Shown: positions 27,972-37,894, counted from the first letter of the stretch. The stretch is 58,991 nucleotides of DNA from JAUHXS01 sp965213575 (GCA_965213575.1 CBDBZN010000027.1:1-58991); one strand, 5' to 3'. The notes: a model not told the origin generated them from the sequence alone. Numbers and translations are program-made.

Positions 27972-29702
27972 ATGCACGTTGACTATATCATCGTAGGCCA
28001 AGGCATTGCCGGAACCGTCTTAGCTCATATTTTAATCCAAAAAGGAAAGAAAATCATTGTTTTTGATGAAGATACTGCTCAAACTGCCTCTAAAGTAGCG
28101 GCCGGATTATTTAATCCAATTGTTTTTAAAAGGTTAGTGAAGAGCTGGAAAGCAGATGAATTTATCGCTTTTAATCGATTCTTTTACAAAGAGCTGGAAC
28201 AAATCCTACAACAAAAGTTTTATCAAGAACAACCTGTCTATAAAATTATCAGCTCGTCGGATGAGCTGCATTTTTGGAACAGCAAAATTAAAAATATTAC
28301 TACTAAACCATATCTTGATGAAATTAAATCAAATAATAATCCGGCTGTAAAAGCACCCTATCAATTTGGCGTGATTCAAGAAGCAGGCAGTGTAGATGTT
28401 AAATTGCTATTGGAATCTTCTAAAAACTATTTAATTGGGAAAGGATGTTATAAAACACACTCCATAGATTATAGTAAAATAAAATTTGATGCCGATTCAG
28501 TTTGGTATCATAGTGTGCAAGCTTCAAAAATAATTTTTTGTGAGGGCTATAAAGCAGTAAGTAATCCGTTTTTTAAAGCCTTGCCTTTTAAACTGACTAA
28601 AGGTGAAGTGATAAGAATTAAAGCTCCGGAGCTAAAATTAAAGGAAATAGTTTCTAAAAATATTTATGTATTACCTAAAGGAAACGATGAATACACCATA
28701 GGAGCTACGTATGAATGGAATTTTAAAGATGACGAGCCTACCCAAACGGCCAAATCAGTACTCATAGAGAAATTACGGACTATATTAAGTAGTAAATTTG
28801 AAGTAATTAGTCATCAAGCGGGTATCAGGCCTACTGTAAAAGACCGAAGGCCACTAATCGGCTTATCACCTCTAAATAATAAAGTAAGCATATTTAATGG
28901 ATTAGGTACCCGAGGTGTTTTGTTGGCTCCTTGGTTAGCTAATAATTTTGCTGATTTTTTAGCGGGTAAAAATGAATTAGATAAAGAAGCTGATATCAAT
29001 AGATTTTTTAATGCAAAAGAAAAACCTGACCCTAATCTTTCAGTGATCCATACTAAAGATGGTTCTTATACTATTTATCATCAATTATTAGATGAGACTT
29101 ACCATTCTATTCATGGAGCGGTGCAAGAGGCGAAACATGTATTTATAGATGCAGGCTTAAAATATTTTGATCAGAAAAACTTATCCGTTTTCGAAATTGG
29201 TTTTGGTACAGGATTAAATGCTTGTTTAACTTTCGTTGAAGCACAACAGCAACAATTAAATATTATTTATCATACAATTGAAAAATATCCTTTATCAAAA
29301 GCACTCATCGGACAGTTAAACTATTCCGAATACTTATCCAAGAAACTTTTACTTAAAGTACATGATATGGATTGGGAAACAGAGAATGAGCTAGCTGAAA
29401 ACTTTACGTTTAAAAAAATATCTGCTAATTTATTAGATTATGAGTTGAAGCAAACATATGATATTTGCTATTTTGATGCTTTTGCTCCTAATAAACAGCC
29501 GGAGTTATGGAGTGAAATTATTTTTAAAAAATTATTTGATTCTTTAAAAGAAGGAGGCATTCTAGTTACTTATTGTGCAAAAGGAGCTGTTAAGCGAACT
29601 TTAAAACAAGTAGGATTTGAAGTACAAACGCTACCCGGCCCACCGGGAAAACGCGAAATGGTAAGGGCTGTAAAGGCTCGAACTCAGAAGTCAGAAGATT
29701 AA
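27972..29702 (+). CDS. FAD oxidoreductase fused to MnmD methyltransferase (MnmC-like, reversed order)
   Basis: One 576-aa frame holds two enzymes. Residues 1 to about 345 form a DAO-type flavoprotein: VGQGIAG (8-14) binds FAD, and HQAGIRPTVKDRRPLIG with FNGLGTRGVLLAPW is the C-terminal part. From about 355 the protein is MnmD: TKDGSYTIYHQLLDETYHS, SAM motif EIGFGTGLN (408-416), and CYFDAFAPNKQPELW near 500. MnmC completes mnm5(s2)U34 in certain tRNAs. In E. coli MnmC the methyltransferase comes first and the flavin domain second; here the order is reversed. In this phylum the two are usually neighbouring genes. mnmE at 41205 belongs to the same pathway. A missed frameshift joining two genes cannot be excluded. 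Confidence 0.85.
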   Translation: MHVDYIIVGQGIAGTVLAHILIQKGKKIIVFDEDTAQTASKVAAGLFNPIVFKRLVKSWKADEFIAFNRFFYKELEQILQQKFYQEQPVYKIISSSDELHFWNSKIKNITTKPYLDEIKSNNNPAVKAPYQFGVIQEAGSVDVKLLLESSKNYLIGKGCYKTHSIDYSKIKFDADSVWYHSVQASKIIFCEGYKAVSNPFFKALPFKLTKGEVIRIKAPELKLKEIVSKNIYVLPKGNDEYTIGATYEWNFKDDEPTQTAKSVLIEKLRTILSSKFEVISHQAGIRPTVKDRRPLIGLSPLNNKVSIFNGLGTRGVLLAPWLANNFADFLAGKNELDKEADINRFFNAKEKPDPNLSVIHTKDGSYTIYHQLLDETYHSIHGAVQEAKHVFIDAGLKYFDQKNLSVFEIGFGTGLNACLTFVEAQQQQLNIIYHTIEKYPLSKALIGQLNYSEYLSKKLLLKVHDMDWETENELAENFTFKKISANLLDYELKQTYDICYFDAFAPNKQPELWSEIIFKKLFDSLKEGGILVTYCAKGAVKRTLKQVGFEVQTLPGPPGKREMVRAVKARTQKSED

Positions 29703-29704
29703 AC

Positions 29705-30773
29705 TTATCGTTTGAGTATACTAAATAGCGCCTCATTAACATAATAATTACTAACGCCTAGTTTCTCTTTTTTTAATATTCCATCGTTGGATAGCGTATT
29801 AAGATAATTAGCAGCTGTTAAGCGCGAAACCCCTAAATCATTTACAATAAATTCAATTTTTGTATACGGATGCATGAATAGGTTATTTAATAAATCGTGG
29901 CTATAGAATTTATAACTATTTCTTAAACGGTGTTTATACTCAATCATTAGATCTTTTATATTAAGAATGAGGCCAATCGTTTCAATAGCAGTTTCTTCAA
30001 TTCCTTTTATGATAAACAATAGCCAGTCTTCCCATAAATTCTCATCTCTTACTTTTTGTAAAAATCTATAATATTCAGATTTATGCTTAATGATATATTT
30101 ACTTAAATACAAAATTGGAAGTGGCTGTAACCCTTGTAAAATTAAATATAAGATATTAATAATTCTTCCCGTTCTGCCATTCCCCATCGTAAAAGGGATG
30201 AATACTTTCGAATTGAAAATGAATAATTGCCATTTTGATTAGAGGATCACAGTCTTGCATGCTAGGCTCATTAATGTATCTCTCTAAATTGCTCATTAAA
30301 TAGATTATCTCTTCATAATCTTGGGGTGGAGTATATATAACATCACCCGTCTTTGCATTTTTTAGCTCGGTACCCGGCAACTTTCTGAATCCAGCTTGAT
30401 TATTTTCTAATACTTCTTGAATACTAAGAATAATTTTATTAGTTAATAAATCATTCTCTGAAATCAATTCAAACCCTTTTTTTAACGCAGAAATATAATT
30501 TTGTACTTCCTTAGCATTAAGGGAGTTGAATAAATATAAATTCAGCTCAGATTTATATAAATCATCATGAGTTGTAATAATGTTTTCAATTGCAGAACTA
30601 TCTTTTGCTTCCTGTAATCCCAAAGTATTAATTAATATATGCTGATTAGGAATGGTAGATGCAATCCCCTTTAATTCAGCCAGTGCTGCATGGGCTGATG
30701 GCAAACTTTTCAAAACCTTTTTAGTTTCTAATTCCACATCTAGTGGCAATATTTTCATTTTCCAACCATCCAT
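29705..30773 (-). CDS. Fic-family protein with C-terminal winged helix, frameshifted in the Fic motif
   Basis: Two frames (30773-30156 and 30187-29705) form one Fic protein of about 355 aa. The N-terminal part has SLPSAHAALAELKGIASTIPN and LGLQEAKDSSAIENIITTHD; SSAIEN matches the class II inhibitory motif (S/T)xxxE(G/N). The catalytic motif should read HPFYDGNGRTGR, but one extra G in the run at 30182-30185 turns it into HPFYDGEWQNGKNY-stop. The remaining frame continues GNGRTGRIINILYLI and ends with a winged helix (FIVNDLGVSRLTAANYLNTLSNDGIL). Fic enzymes usually transfer AMP to target proteins. As read, the gene is inactive. It converges with the MnmC-like gene 3 bp away. Confidence 0.88.
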
Positions 30774-30787
30774 ATATATAAAATATT

Positions 30788-30850
30788 ATAATTTTCTATA
30801 CAAATATAAGGCATTATATATAGATTTTTCGATTTTCTATACATATATAG
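30788..30850 (-). promoter_or_regulatory. Repeated motif upstream of the Fic gene, candidate operator/promoter
   Basis: On the minus strand TGTATAGAAAAT occurs twice, about 42 bp apart (near 30793-30804 and 30833-30844). One copy overlaps TATATTTG, which matches the TAnnTTTG -7 element. The encoded protein has a C-terminal winged helix, so autoregulation is plausible. The rest of the gap (30851-31093) is AT-rich and holds nothing I can name. Confidence 0.45.
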
Positions 30851-31093
30851 CTTGATATGATAATTATTTTTATTTTATAAAAACATTGCAGTTGGCCCAT
30901 TGTCTCAAAGTATTTTTAATGAAGATATACTGTTCTACCGGATCTGAAATTCAATTCATAACTGACTGCAAATGCTATAGGAATATGGCTAGCTAACCAC
31001 ATGAAAGAACTTATTATTTTAATATTAATTGATTACCCATATAATTATAATTGGTCTAATTATTGCTAATTTTACTACAAACATCACACAATT

Positions 31094-32716
31094 ATGACGT
31101 CAGCCAAAAGAAAAAAGAGTATCCGTATCGTTGGCTGGGTAACTTTAGTACTGGTAGTATTATTTGTTATCGTGCAATTAGTTACAAATTATTATCTAAA
31201 TCCTATTATTGATAACTTAGTTCAAAGCAAACTCTCAGAAGTCGATGCGGTTGAGATAACATACGATAAACTAAAAGCAAACTTGCCTAAACGTTCTATA
31301 AAATTTTTTAATGTTCGCATTAATAATAAAGCTGGCCAAGGTAGTAATTATTCCATCACAGTGCCTGAAATTAAGTTTAAAGCAGTTGAAATCTACGATT
31401 TAGTATTTAATAATAAAGTTGATCTAAAAAAAATCAAGATTAAGAGGCCTAATATTCATTATGTGATAAATGATAGCCTCTCAGAAAATGATACCGTTAC
31501 AACAAAACAGTCTTCTACAAATCCAAATTCTCCTTCTATAGAGATTAAACAAATCGAAATTGAAGAAGGAAGTTTTAACATCACTCAAGGTGAAAATATT
31601 TATGCTTCAGATAGTTTTAAACTTAAAATTAAAGGTATTGAAATTGATAGCACGAGTAACTTTAAGAAATTAGCTACCCTTGTTAAAAGTATAAAAATAT
31701 ACGTAGATAAACCTAAAATTTCTCTTCCTACTGCTCGCTATGATATTACTGCAAACCATATAGAATTTTCTACTAAAAATAAATTATTACAGATTAAGGA
31801 TTTTAAAGTAATGCCTCTTGAAAAAAAACTGCAACATTCCAAAAAATTAGGCTACCAAATAGATCGTATTGATATCAAAACAAAACAAATTTCACTGCAA
31901 AATATAAATATTGAAAAATTGCTTAATGAGCAATCTATAGTAGCTTCTTCCTTAAATATTGATAGTTTAAATTTTGAAGCGTTACGCGATAAAAGGGTGC
32001 CTAGGGAGGGAAATCAGAAAAAAGCGTTGCCACAAGAGTTAATGAGAGAATTAGGTTTTATAATTAATATAGATAGTATACATGTAAGATCTGCCAATTT
32101 ACGATACGGAGAAATGATGCCTAACGGCCAACAGCCCGGATATGTATATTTTAATAAATTAAATGGCTCAATATATAATCTCACCAATGATTCCCTAAAT
32201 GGTAAAAAAACTAAATTAACTGCTACTGCATTGGTTATGGGAGAGGGTTATGCCCAAGCTGAGTTAGAAACTGATATCCTTGATCCTAACAATAGTTTTA
32301 GCTTTAAAGGCTCTCTAGGGCAAATGCCACTAACTGCATTTAATAACATGCTTACTCCTACAGAATTTATGACAATAGAAAAAGGAATATTATATAAAAT
32401 GTATTTTACTGTAAATGCAAATGAAAATTTTTCGGAAGGAGAACTCTTAGCAAAGTATGAAAACTTCAAAGTAGCATTGGCTGAAGGGCATTCTAAAAAA
32501 AGCGAATCTAAGGTGGGAGAAGCCTTAAAAAGCTTTATCATTAATAATTTTATCTTTAAATCTCGCAATACTGGCAGCATTGATGAATTGCGTAAAGGAA
32601 AAATATATTTTGAAAGGGATAAAGAGCGATCGATTATTAACTATTGCTGGAAGAGCCTTTTAAGTGGGATAAAACCTTTACTACTAACGACCAATGGAGA
32701 GTTAGTAGTAAAGTAA
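31094..32716 (+). CDS. Membrane-anchored AsmA-like/DUF748-like hypothetical protein
   Basis: The 540-aa protein has one N-terminal membrane helix (about 14-35, IVGWVTLVLVVLFVIVQLV). The rest is beta-rich and presumably periplasmic. The pattern after the helix (VDAVEITYDKLKANLPKRSIKFFNVRINN… then …VDLKKIKIKRPNIHYVIND) recalls AsmA/DUF748-type proteins, which relate to bridge-like lipid-transfer proteins. The C-terminus (…GEGYAQAELETDILDPNNSFSFKGSLGQMP…) also fits. I cannot confirm the family by eye. No clear operon partner: the downstream genes are on the other strand, 3 bp away. Confidence 0.6.
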   Translation: MTSAKRKKSIRIVGWVTLVLVVLFVIVQLVTNYYLNPIIDNLVQSKLSEVDAVEITYDKLKANLPKRSIKFFNVRINNKAGQGSNYSITVPEIKFKAVEIYDLVFNNKVDLKKIKIKRPNIHYVINDSLSENDTVTTKQSSTNPNSPSIEIKQIEIEEGSFNITQGENIYASDSFKLKIKGIEIDSTSNFKKLATLVKSIKIYVDKPKISLPTARYDITANHIEFSTKNKLLQIKDFKVMPLEKKLQHSKKLGYQIDRIDIKTKQISLQNINIEKLLNEQSIVASSLNIDSLNFEALRDKRVPREGNQKKALPQELMRELGFIINIDSIHVRSANLRYGEMMPNGQQPGYVYFNKLNGSIYNLTNDSLNGKKTKLTATALVMGEGYAQAELETDILDPNNSFSFKGSLGQMPLTAFNNMLTPTEFMTIEKGILYKMYFTVNANENFSEGELLAKYENFKVALAEGHSKKSESKVGEALKSFIINNFIFKSRNTGSIDELRKGKIYFERDKERSIINYCWKSLLSGIKPLLLTTNGELVVK

Positions 32717-32719
32717 ACT

Positions 32720-33160
32720 TTAATCTTTTGGAGGCAGCTTAACTAACTGAAACCAATATTCGTTTAATTGCCTGATAATCTTAACTAAATCATCAAATCC
32801 TACCGGTTTTGTTATAAAAGAATTAACGCCTAAATTATAAGACTTAATAATATCTTCATCTGCGCTAGAGGTAGTCAATACTACAACTGGAATTTTCTTT
32901 AGTTTTTCATCAGATTTGATCTCTCGCAATGCTTCGCGGCCGTCTTTTTTAGGCATGTTTAAATCAAGTAATATAAGGCCGGGCTTTGGAGCATTAGTTG
33001 CATCATATTTCCCTCGTTGATGAAGATAATCCATTAACTCTTCTCCATCTTCCACAAACTGAAGCGTATTTTTTAATCTATTTTTTTCAAATGCATCTTT
33101 AGCCAATAATCGATCATCGGCATCATCATCAGCCATTAAAATAGTTATAACATTATCCAT
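32720..33160 (-). CDS. Single-domain response regulator (Rcp1-like)
   Basis: The 146-aa protein is a lone receiver domain. The acidic pocket is DDDADD (11-16), the phospho-acceptor is Asp66 in LILLDLNMPKKDG, and the switch residues are Thr in VVLTTSS and Lys in FITKPVG. It lies 9 bp downstream of the histidine kinase gene. The pair matches the phytochrome-type kinase/Rcp1 arrangement, in which a receiver without output domain passes the signal to other proteins. Confidence 0.93.
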   Translation of the reverse strand: MDNVITILMADDDADDRLLAKDAFEKNRLKNTLQFVEDGEELMDYLHQRGKYDATNAPKPGLILLDLNMPKKDGREALREIKSDEKLKKIPVVVLTTSSADEDIIKSYNLGVNSFITKPVGFDDLVKIIRQLNEYWFQLVKLPPKD

Positions 33161-33169
33161 AAATATTGA

Positions 33170-34582
33170 TTATATTTTAGGCAAATATATTAAAAATGTA
33201 GCACCTTTTCCTTCTTCACTTTCTGCAGTTAAATATCCATGATGGTTAGATACTATTTTAGCACAAACTGCTAAGCCTATTCCTGTGCCTTCATATTCTG
33301 ACCTACCATGAAGCCGTTGAAATAAAGTAAATATCTTATCTAAATATTTTTCATCAAACCCTATTCCATTATCAGCTACTGAAATTTCATAGCAATTCTG
33401 TTGAAGATTTATAGAGGCTTTTTTCTTTAATTCTTGCTTACTGACTTCTTTATATGATATTTCAATAATAGGAGTAATACCCTCTGCTTGGAATTTTATT
33501 CCATTTGATATCAAGTTTTGAAATAATCTGGTAAGTTGTCCATGATTGCCATTTATTTCGTTAGGTAAAGGCCTTACATTGACTGTTGCTTTTTTCTCAT
33601 TGATAATGAGCGCTAAATTACTAACCGCTTCTTCGACAGGATTTCTTAAGTCAATCATTTTTAAAGGAGCTTTCTCTCTACTTATCCTGGAAAAAGTTAA
33701 CAAATCATTTATTAATGTCTGCATGCGCTCTGCCGCACTGCCCATCCTTTTAACATATTCAGCACCGGGTATAGGTTCTGTAGCATCTTCATATATTCCA
33801 ACTAACCTGTCTCCAAATGCCCTAATTTTTCTAAGTGGTTCTTGCAGGTCATGAGAAGCCACATAGGCAAATTGTTCTAAATCTTGATTTGACCTTTTAA
33901 GCTCATTTATTAAGCTTTTAGACATGTGTTCAGCTCTGGCACGCTTTTCAAACTGCATCAGCACTTGATAAAATGTTATAATGATGATCAAAATAGTGAT
34001 CATTGAAAATACTGTAAATACGATAGTGGGATTACTACTAGCTTGGTTATAAGCAAATAATCTGTCGTTTAGAATCACAGCTTCTTGAGCTTCCATGATA
34101 GATACTTGCTCTCTTAATTCATCCATTGTTTTCTTGCCTTCATCTAGCAGCTTATAAAAAAGTGGAGTTCTACTGGCACCTGAGGAATCAAGGTTAAGTA
34201 ATAAATCAATTGCTTCAAATCTATAAGATATTAGCTTAGAAATACTGTCAATACTTGTTTGTTGATTTTTTTCTTTTCCAACATGTTTTGTAATACTTAA
34301 TAAAAGATCTGAAATATCTTCTTTTGAGCCATCTAAGGGATATAAATAATCTTTCTTATGAGTTAACAAATATCCTCTAGTGGCCGTTTCAGCATCTAAG
34401 GCTCTAGCTATTAAATCATTAAGGTCTGCAATTATTTTTTGCGAATAAGCCACTTCTATTGTATCATTTAGTGTTTTTTCTACTACATATACAGAGTATA
34501 TAGCAAAGCTCACTACAATGATCAAAGTAGTAATTAAAAATAATTTAATATTTGAATATATACGAGAAGTTTCCAATTTCAC
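33170..34582 (-). CDS. CHASE3-domain sensor histidine kinase
   Basis: The 470-aa kinase has a membrane helix at about 12-32, an extracytoplasmic CHASE3 domain (about 35-180, with LNDLIARALDAETATRGYLLT) and a second helix near 187-210. A short coiled coil leads to a HisKA domain, FAYVASHDLQEPLRKIRAFGDRL, with the phospho-His in SHDLQEPLRK. The ATPase domain shows the N box (LFQNLISNGIKF), the G1 box (VADNGIGFDE) and the G2 box (GTGIGLAVCAKI). CHASE3 ligands are not known. The partner is the adjacent receiver at 32720. The 217-bp gap upstream (34583-34799) shows no gene. Confidence 0.93.
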   Translation of the reverse strand: MKLETSRIYSNIKLFLITTLIIVVSFAIYSVYVVEKTLNDTIEVAYSQKIIADLNDLIARALDAETATRGYLLTHKKDYLYPLDGSKEDISDLLLSITKHVGKEKNQQTSIDSISKLISYRFEAIDLLLNLDSSGASRTPLFYKLLDEGKKTMDELREQVSIMEAQEAVILNDRLFAYNQASSNPTIVFTVFSMITILIIIITFYQVLMQFEKRARAEHMSKSLINELKRSNQDLEQFAYVASHDLQEPLRKIRAFGDRLVGIYEDATEPIPGAEYVKRMGSAAERMQTLINDLLTFSRISREKAPLKMIDLRNPVEEAVSNLALIINEKKATVNVRPLPNEINGNHGQLTRLFQNLISNGIKFQAEGITPIIEISYKEVSKQELKKKASINLQQNCYEISVADNGIGFDEKYLDKIFTLFQRLHGRSEYEGTGIGLAVCAKIVSNHHGYLTAESEEGKGATFLIYLPKI

Positions 34583-34799
34583 AAAGTTAATTTTTTTTAA
34601 ATCATTTCAGATTAAAAATATTCCTCAATGTGGGTATGGCATTCTACTAAGTAGGTTTAAATTAAGATTAAAGTAAAGTAAAATCATTTGATTATCATTA
34701 CCTTATGCGCATACATTACATGGCATGCTATTTACAACTTTAAAACGTGTAAAAACTCAGTACTTAGTAGAAATGTGAATATTGAGTTTGAGCTAAATT

Positions 34800-35727
34800 A
34801 TGGGATTAAATATAAATAAAGCATACGATCTTATTGCCGGTAAATTAGAAGCTTGGGCAGAAACATTTATTAAAATGTTGCCTAATTTTATTTTATCATT
34901 TGTAATATTAATAACGTTTTATTTTATAGCTAAAATGGCTAGCAAGTTGGTTCGAAACCTGCTAGAAAAAACTTCCTTTAAGATTTCTTTAAAAGATCTT
35001 ATAGGTAGGATGGTCTACTTAGTTATTATTATAGTAGGCACGTTTATAGCATTAAGTGTTTTAAAATTAGATAAAGCAGTCACCTCGTTACTAGCCGGAG
35101 CGGGTGTTATTGGTTTAGCATTAAGTTTTGCTTTCCAAGATACAGCAGCAAATTTTTTATCCGGAATAGTTTTATCTATAAAAAGCCCTTTCAGAATTGG
35201 AGATATATTAAAAACTAACGGATTTTATGGAAAAGTACAGAAACTTAATTTAAGAACTACTTTAATAAAAACCTTTCAAGGCCAAGAAGTATATATTCCC
35301 AATAAGCATATTTTCGAAAACCCGTTAACTAATTATTCCAGCCATTACGGAAGGAGGGTAGATTTAGATGTAGGAGTTTCATATGGCGATGATTTAGATA
35401 AGGTAAAAAGAAACAACTATTAATGCTATAAAAAACATCAGAAGTATTGATTCTTCAAAAGACATTAGTTTATTTTTTAAAGAATTTGGTGATAGCTCTA
35501 TCAATTTTGTTGTTCGTTTTTGGGCTAAAGATACTGAGCAAGGGAGCTTTCTTGAAGCGAGAAGCAATGCTATCATGGCTATAAAGAAAGCTTTTGATGA
35601 GAATGATATCATGATTCCATTCCCGATCCGGACACTTGATTTTGGCATAAAAGGTGGAGAGAAACTTACCGAAATGCTATCAGTCCAAAGTGAAGAAAGT
35701 TTATCAAATAACCATAACCATAAATAA
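34800..35727 (+). CDS. MscS-family mechanosensitive channel, one frameshift
   Basis: The protein has three N-terminal helices (about 25-50, 68-90, 95-125). The pore helix has the family pattern …AGAGVIGLALSFAFQDTAANFLSGI, followed by the beta domain (RIGDILKTNGFYGKVQKLNLRTTLIKTFQGQEVYIPNKH). The frame stops at 35423 because an A run near 35404-35408 seems one base too long. Removing one A continues (K)ETTINAIKNIRSID… to a stop at 35727, about 308 aa, a normal MscS length. Such channels open under hypo-osmotic stress. The corrected end lies 2 bp before the next gene. Confidence 0.88.
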
Positions 35728-35729
35728 TA

Positions 35730-36194
35730 ATGAAGATCCAATTTATAAGTTTATCAATAGCTGTACTAGCATGTATTTCATGCAATGATGATAACTCAGC
35801 AGAGAAAGAAACGATGAAAAAAGAAGTTGATGAAGCAATAGACGCTACGCAAGATTATTTTACTGCTGAGAAAAATAATTTAAGAGAAGAAGTAATTTAC
35901 ATGAAACAAGATGCAAAAGCTAAAATTACTGTTTTAGAAGAACGCATCGAAAATTTTAAAAATGAAGGTAGAGATGATAGTGCTGACTCATTAAATTATA
36001 CTAAAAATCAATTGCAAGAAGCTGACAGGAAATTAGAAATGGCTTTAGAAGACATTAAGAATAAAAGCATGGAAGAGTTCAAAGCTACTAAAGCTGATAT
36101 AAAGGCTTTACTAAATAAAACTGAGCGAGAGATAGATAATGCCGGAGAAGCTATTTACAATGACAAAACAGACACTAGTAATTATGGAAGATAA
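35730..36194 (+). CDS. Small helical lipoprotein
   Basis: The 154-aa protein has a lipoprotein signal (MKIQFISLSIAVLAC, lipid-bearing Cys15; Cys18 is a poorer fit). The rest is almost all charged amphipathic helix (…KAKITVLEERIENFKNEGRDD…, …EADRKLEMALEDIKNKSMEEF…), likely a coiled coil. No family is recognisable. It follows mscS closely and overlaps the next gene by 11 bp. Confidence 0.75.
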   Translation: MKIQFISLSIAVLACISCNDDNSAEKETMKKEVDEAIDATQDYFTAEKNNLREEVIYMKQDAKAKITVLEERIENFKNEGRDDSADSLNYTKNQLQEADRKLEMALEDIKNKSMEEFKATKADIKALLNKTEREIDNAGEAIYNDKTDTSNYGR

Positions 36195-36495
36195 TAAATA
36201 TTCAACTTTATCTATAGCAGTAGAGGATTTAAAAAGGAGAGGCTACACCCTAGATTTTGAGATTGAAAGTGATGGATTACACACACTTGATTCTAATCAA
36301 AAGTTTAAACCTGAAAATATCAAAATTGATGAATTTCATAGGTTTGAAGGAATGACTAATCCCGGTGACATGTCTATAATATATGCTTTAAGTACTAACT
36401 CCGGAGAAAAAGGCACAATTATTGACAGTTACGGAGTAGAAGGATCTCAACAATTGTCAGAATTCTTATTAAAAATTGATAAAAACGAAAAATGA
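36184..36495 (+). CDS. Conserved hypothetical protein (short Bacteroidota family)
   Basis: From the ATG at 36184 the protein has about 103 aa (MEDNKYSTLSIAVEDLKRRGYTLDFEIESDG…). The pattern of GYTLDF, then FHRFEGMTNPGDMSIIYALST and GEKGTIIDSYGV is shared by a small Bacteroidota family. Databases often label this family 'phosphoribosylpyrophosphate synthetase', but it has no visible PRPP-synthetase motif, so I would not use that name. The start at 36139 would lie deep inside the lipoprotein gene. Confidence 0.7.
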   Translation: MEDNKYSTLSIAVEDLKRRGYTLDFEIESDGLHTLDSNQKFKPENIKIDEFHRFEGMTNPGDMSIIYALSTNSGEKGTIIDSYGVEGSQQLSEFLLKIDKNEK

Positions 36496-36500
36496 TTTTT

Positions 36501-37874
36501 ATGAAAAATGTATATGTATTAATATGTATTAGTTTCTTATTTATAAATAAAATTACTGCAGAAATAGCTAAAAGTTGGATAACTATTGAAACTACCGGTA
36601 AGAGCTGGGGTACTGAAATAGCCAGCGACGGAGAAGGCAACATCTACATCGGAGGAGGCTATGAAGGGGATATTTCTATGAATGCCAGACAAGTGGGCCA
36701 ATCTGAACAAGAGAATTTTTATATAGCTAAATACAGCTCAGCCGGAGATCTTATTTGGAATAAAACTATAAAAAATAACGGCCTGACAAAACTAGCTTCT
36801 TTGGTGGTTGATCAAAATGGAAATGTATATGTCGCATTAAATTTTTTGGGGGATTTAACTTGGGATAACCTCAACTACACAACTAAAGGAAATTATGATG
36901 GATTATTAGTAAAATTAGATAAAACCGGCACTGTGAAGTGGAGCGAGTTAGTTGGTGGGCTTGAAGAAGATCAAATAAGCAAAATAGCCATAGATGATAA
37001 TGGATATTTATATGTTACGGGTATCTCAAACAGTAAAGTATTAATTAATAAATCAGGTAAGGATATAATCTCAAGTAACGGAGTAGGCCAAGCTTTTGTT
37101 GCTAAATATGGACAAAATGGAAGTTGTTTATGGATAAAGAACTTTTTAGCTAATAAGCGAATAAACGTTGCAGATATCGCTGTTGGAAATGATGAAAGCA
37201 TTTTTATTGCAGGAAATTTCAGTGGTGATGTAATGTTTAATGATAAAAAAGTTTTAAGTACGGTAGGTAAGGATAATATTTTTTTGGTTAAACTTAACCC
37301 TTCCGGTGAAATTGGTTGGGTTAACCACGATGGAAGTATATCTGATGATAAGGCTGTTTGTTTAGCAACGGATAGAGCAGGTAATATAATTATGGCAGGA
37401 AGGTTTCAACTTAGTGCTAAATTTGGAGAAGAAATCTTAACCTCTGTAAAAAATTATGATGTGTTTGTTGCAAAATATAATGGGCAAGGCAAAAATATGT
37501 GGGCAAGGCAAATTTCAGGAGGAGTAGGTGATGAAACGGTGAAAGATTTAAAGGTAGATCGAGAAGGCAATATTTACGTATTAGGCGATTATCCCGGAGG
37601 GATTACACTAGAAAGTGTTTCGCTATCTTATCCGGGTGACGGGAATAGCGGTAATTGTTATATTGCATGTTACGATCCGGATGGTTTAGTAAAATGGGCT
37701 GAAAGTATAGGTGGCCAAGGAGATAATGATCGAGCTCATGCTATGTGCATCACTCCTTCTAACCAAATATGGATTGCTTTAAATTTAGATGGATTAACGG
37801 ATCTAGGTGAAGTAAGTTCGGATTTCAGTCAGTACAATACAACTGTTATAAAGTTTAAAAGAGAAGAAAAGTAG
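36501..37874 (+). CDS. Secreted SBBP-repeat beta-propeller protein
   Basis: The protein has a signal peptide (from the ATG at 36501, MKNVYVLICISFLFINKITA) and about seven beta-propeller blades of the SBBP type. Each ends in a DxxGNxYxxG-like strand: DGEGNIYIGGGYEGDI, DQNGNVYVALNFLGDL, DDNGYLYVTGISNSK, RAGNIIMAGRF and DREGNIYVLGDYPGGI. Aromatic turns such as GWVNHDG and MWARQISGG alternate with them. Unlike many homologues it has no C-terminal sorting domain. It is probably periplasmic or surface-associated. It starts 5 bp after the previous gene ends. Confidence 0.85.
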   Translation: MKNVYVLICISFLFINKITAEIAKSWITIETTGKSWGTEIASDGEGNIYIGGGYEGDISMNARQVGQSEQENFYIAKYSSAGDLIWNKTIKNNGLTKLASLVVDQNGNVYVALNFLGDLTWDNLNYTTKGNYDGLLVKLDKTGTVKWSELVGGLEEDQISKIAIDDNGYLYVTGISNSKVLINKSGKDIISSNGVGQAFVAKYGQNGSCLWIKNFLANKRINVADIAVGNDESIFIAGNFSGDVMFNDKKVLSTVGKDNIFLVKLNPSGEIGWVNHDGSISDDKAVCLATDRAGNIIMAGRFQLSAKFGEEILTSVKNYDVFVAKYNGQGKNMWARQISGGVGDETVKDLKVDREGNIYVLGDYPGGITLESVSLSYPGDGNSGNCYIACYDPDGLVKWAESIGGQGDNDRAHAMCITPSNQIWIALNLDGLTDLGEVSSDFSQYNTTVIKFKREEK

Positions 37875-37894
37875 TCTTATAAGATAGATTAACC

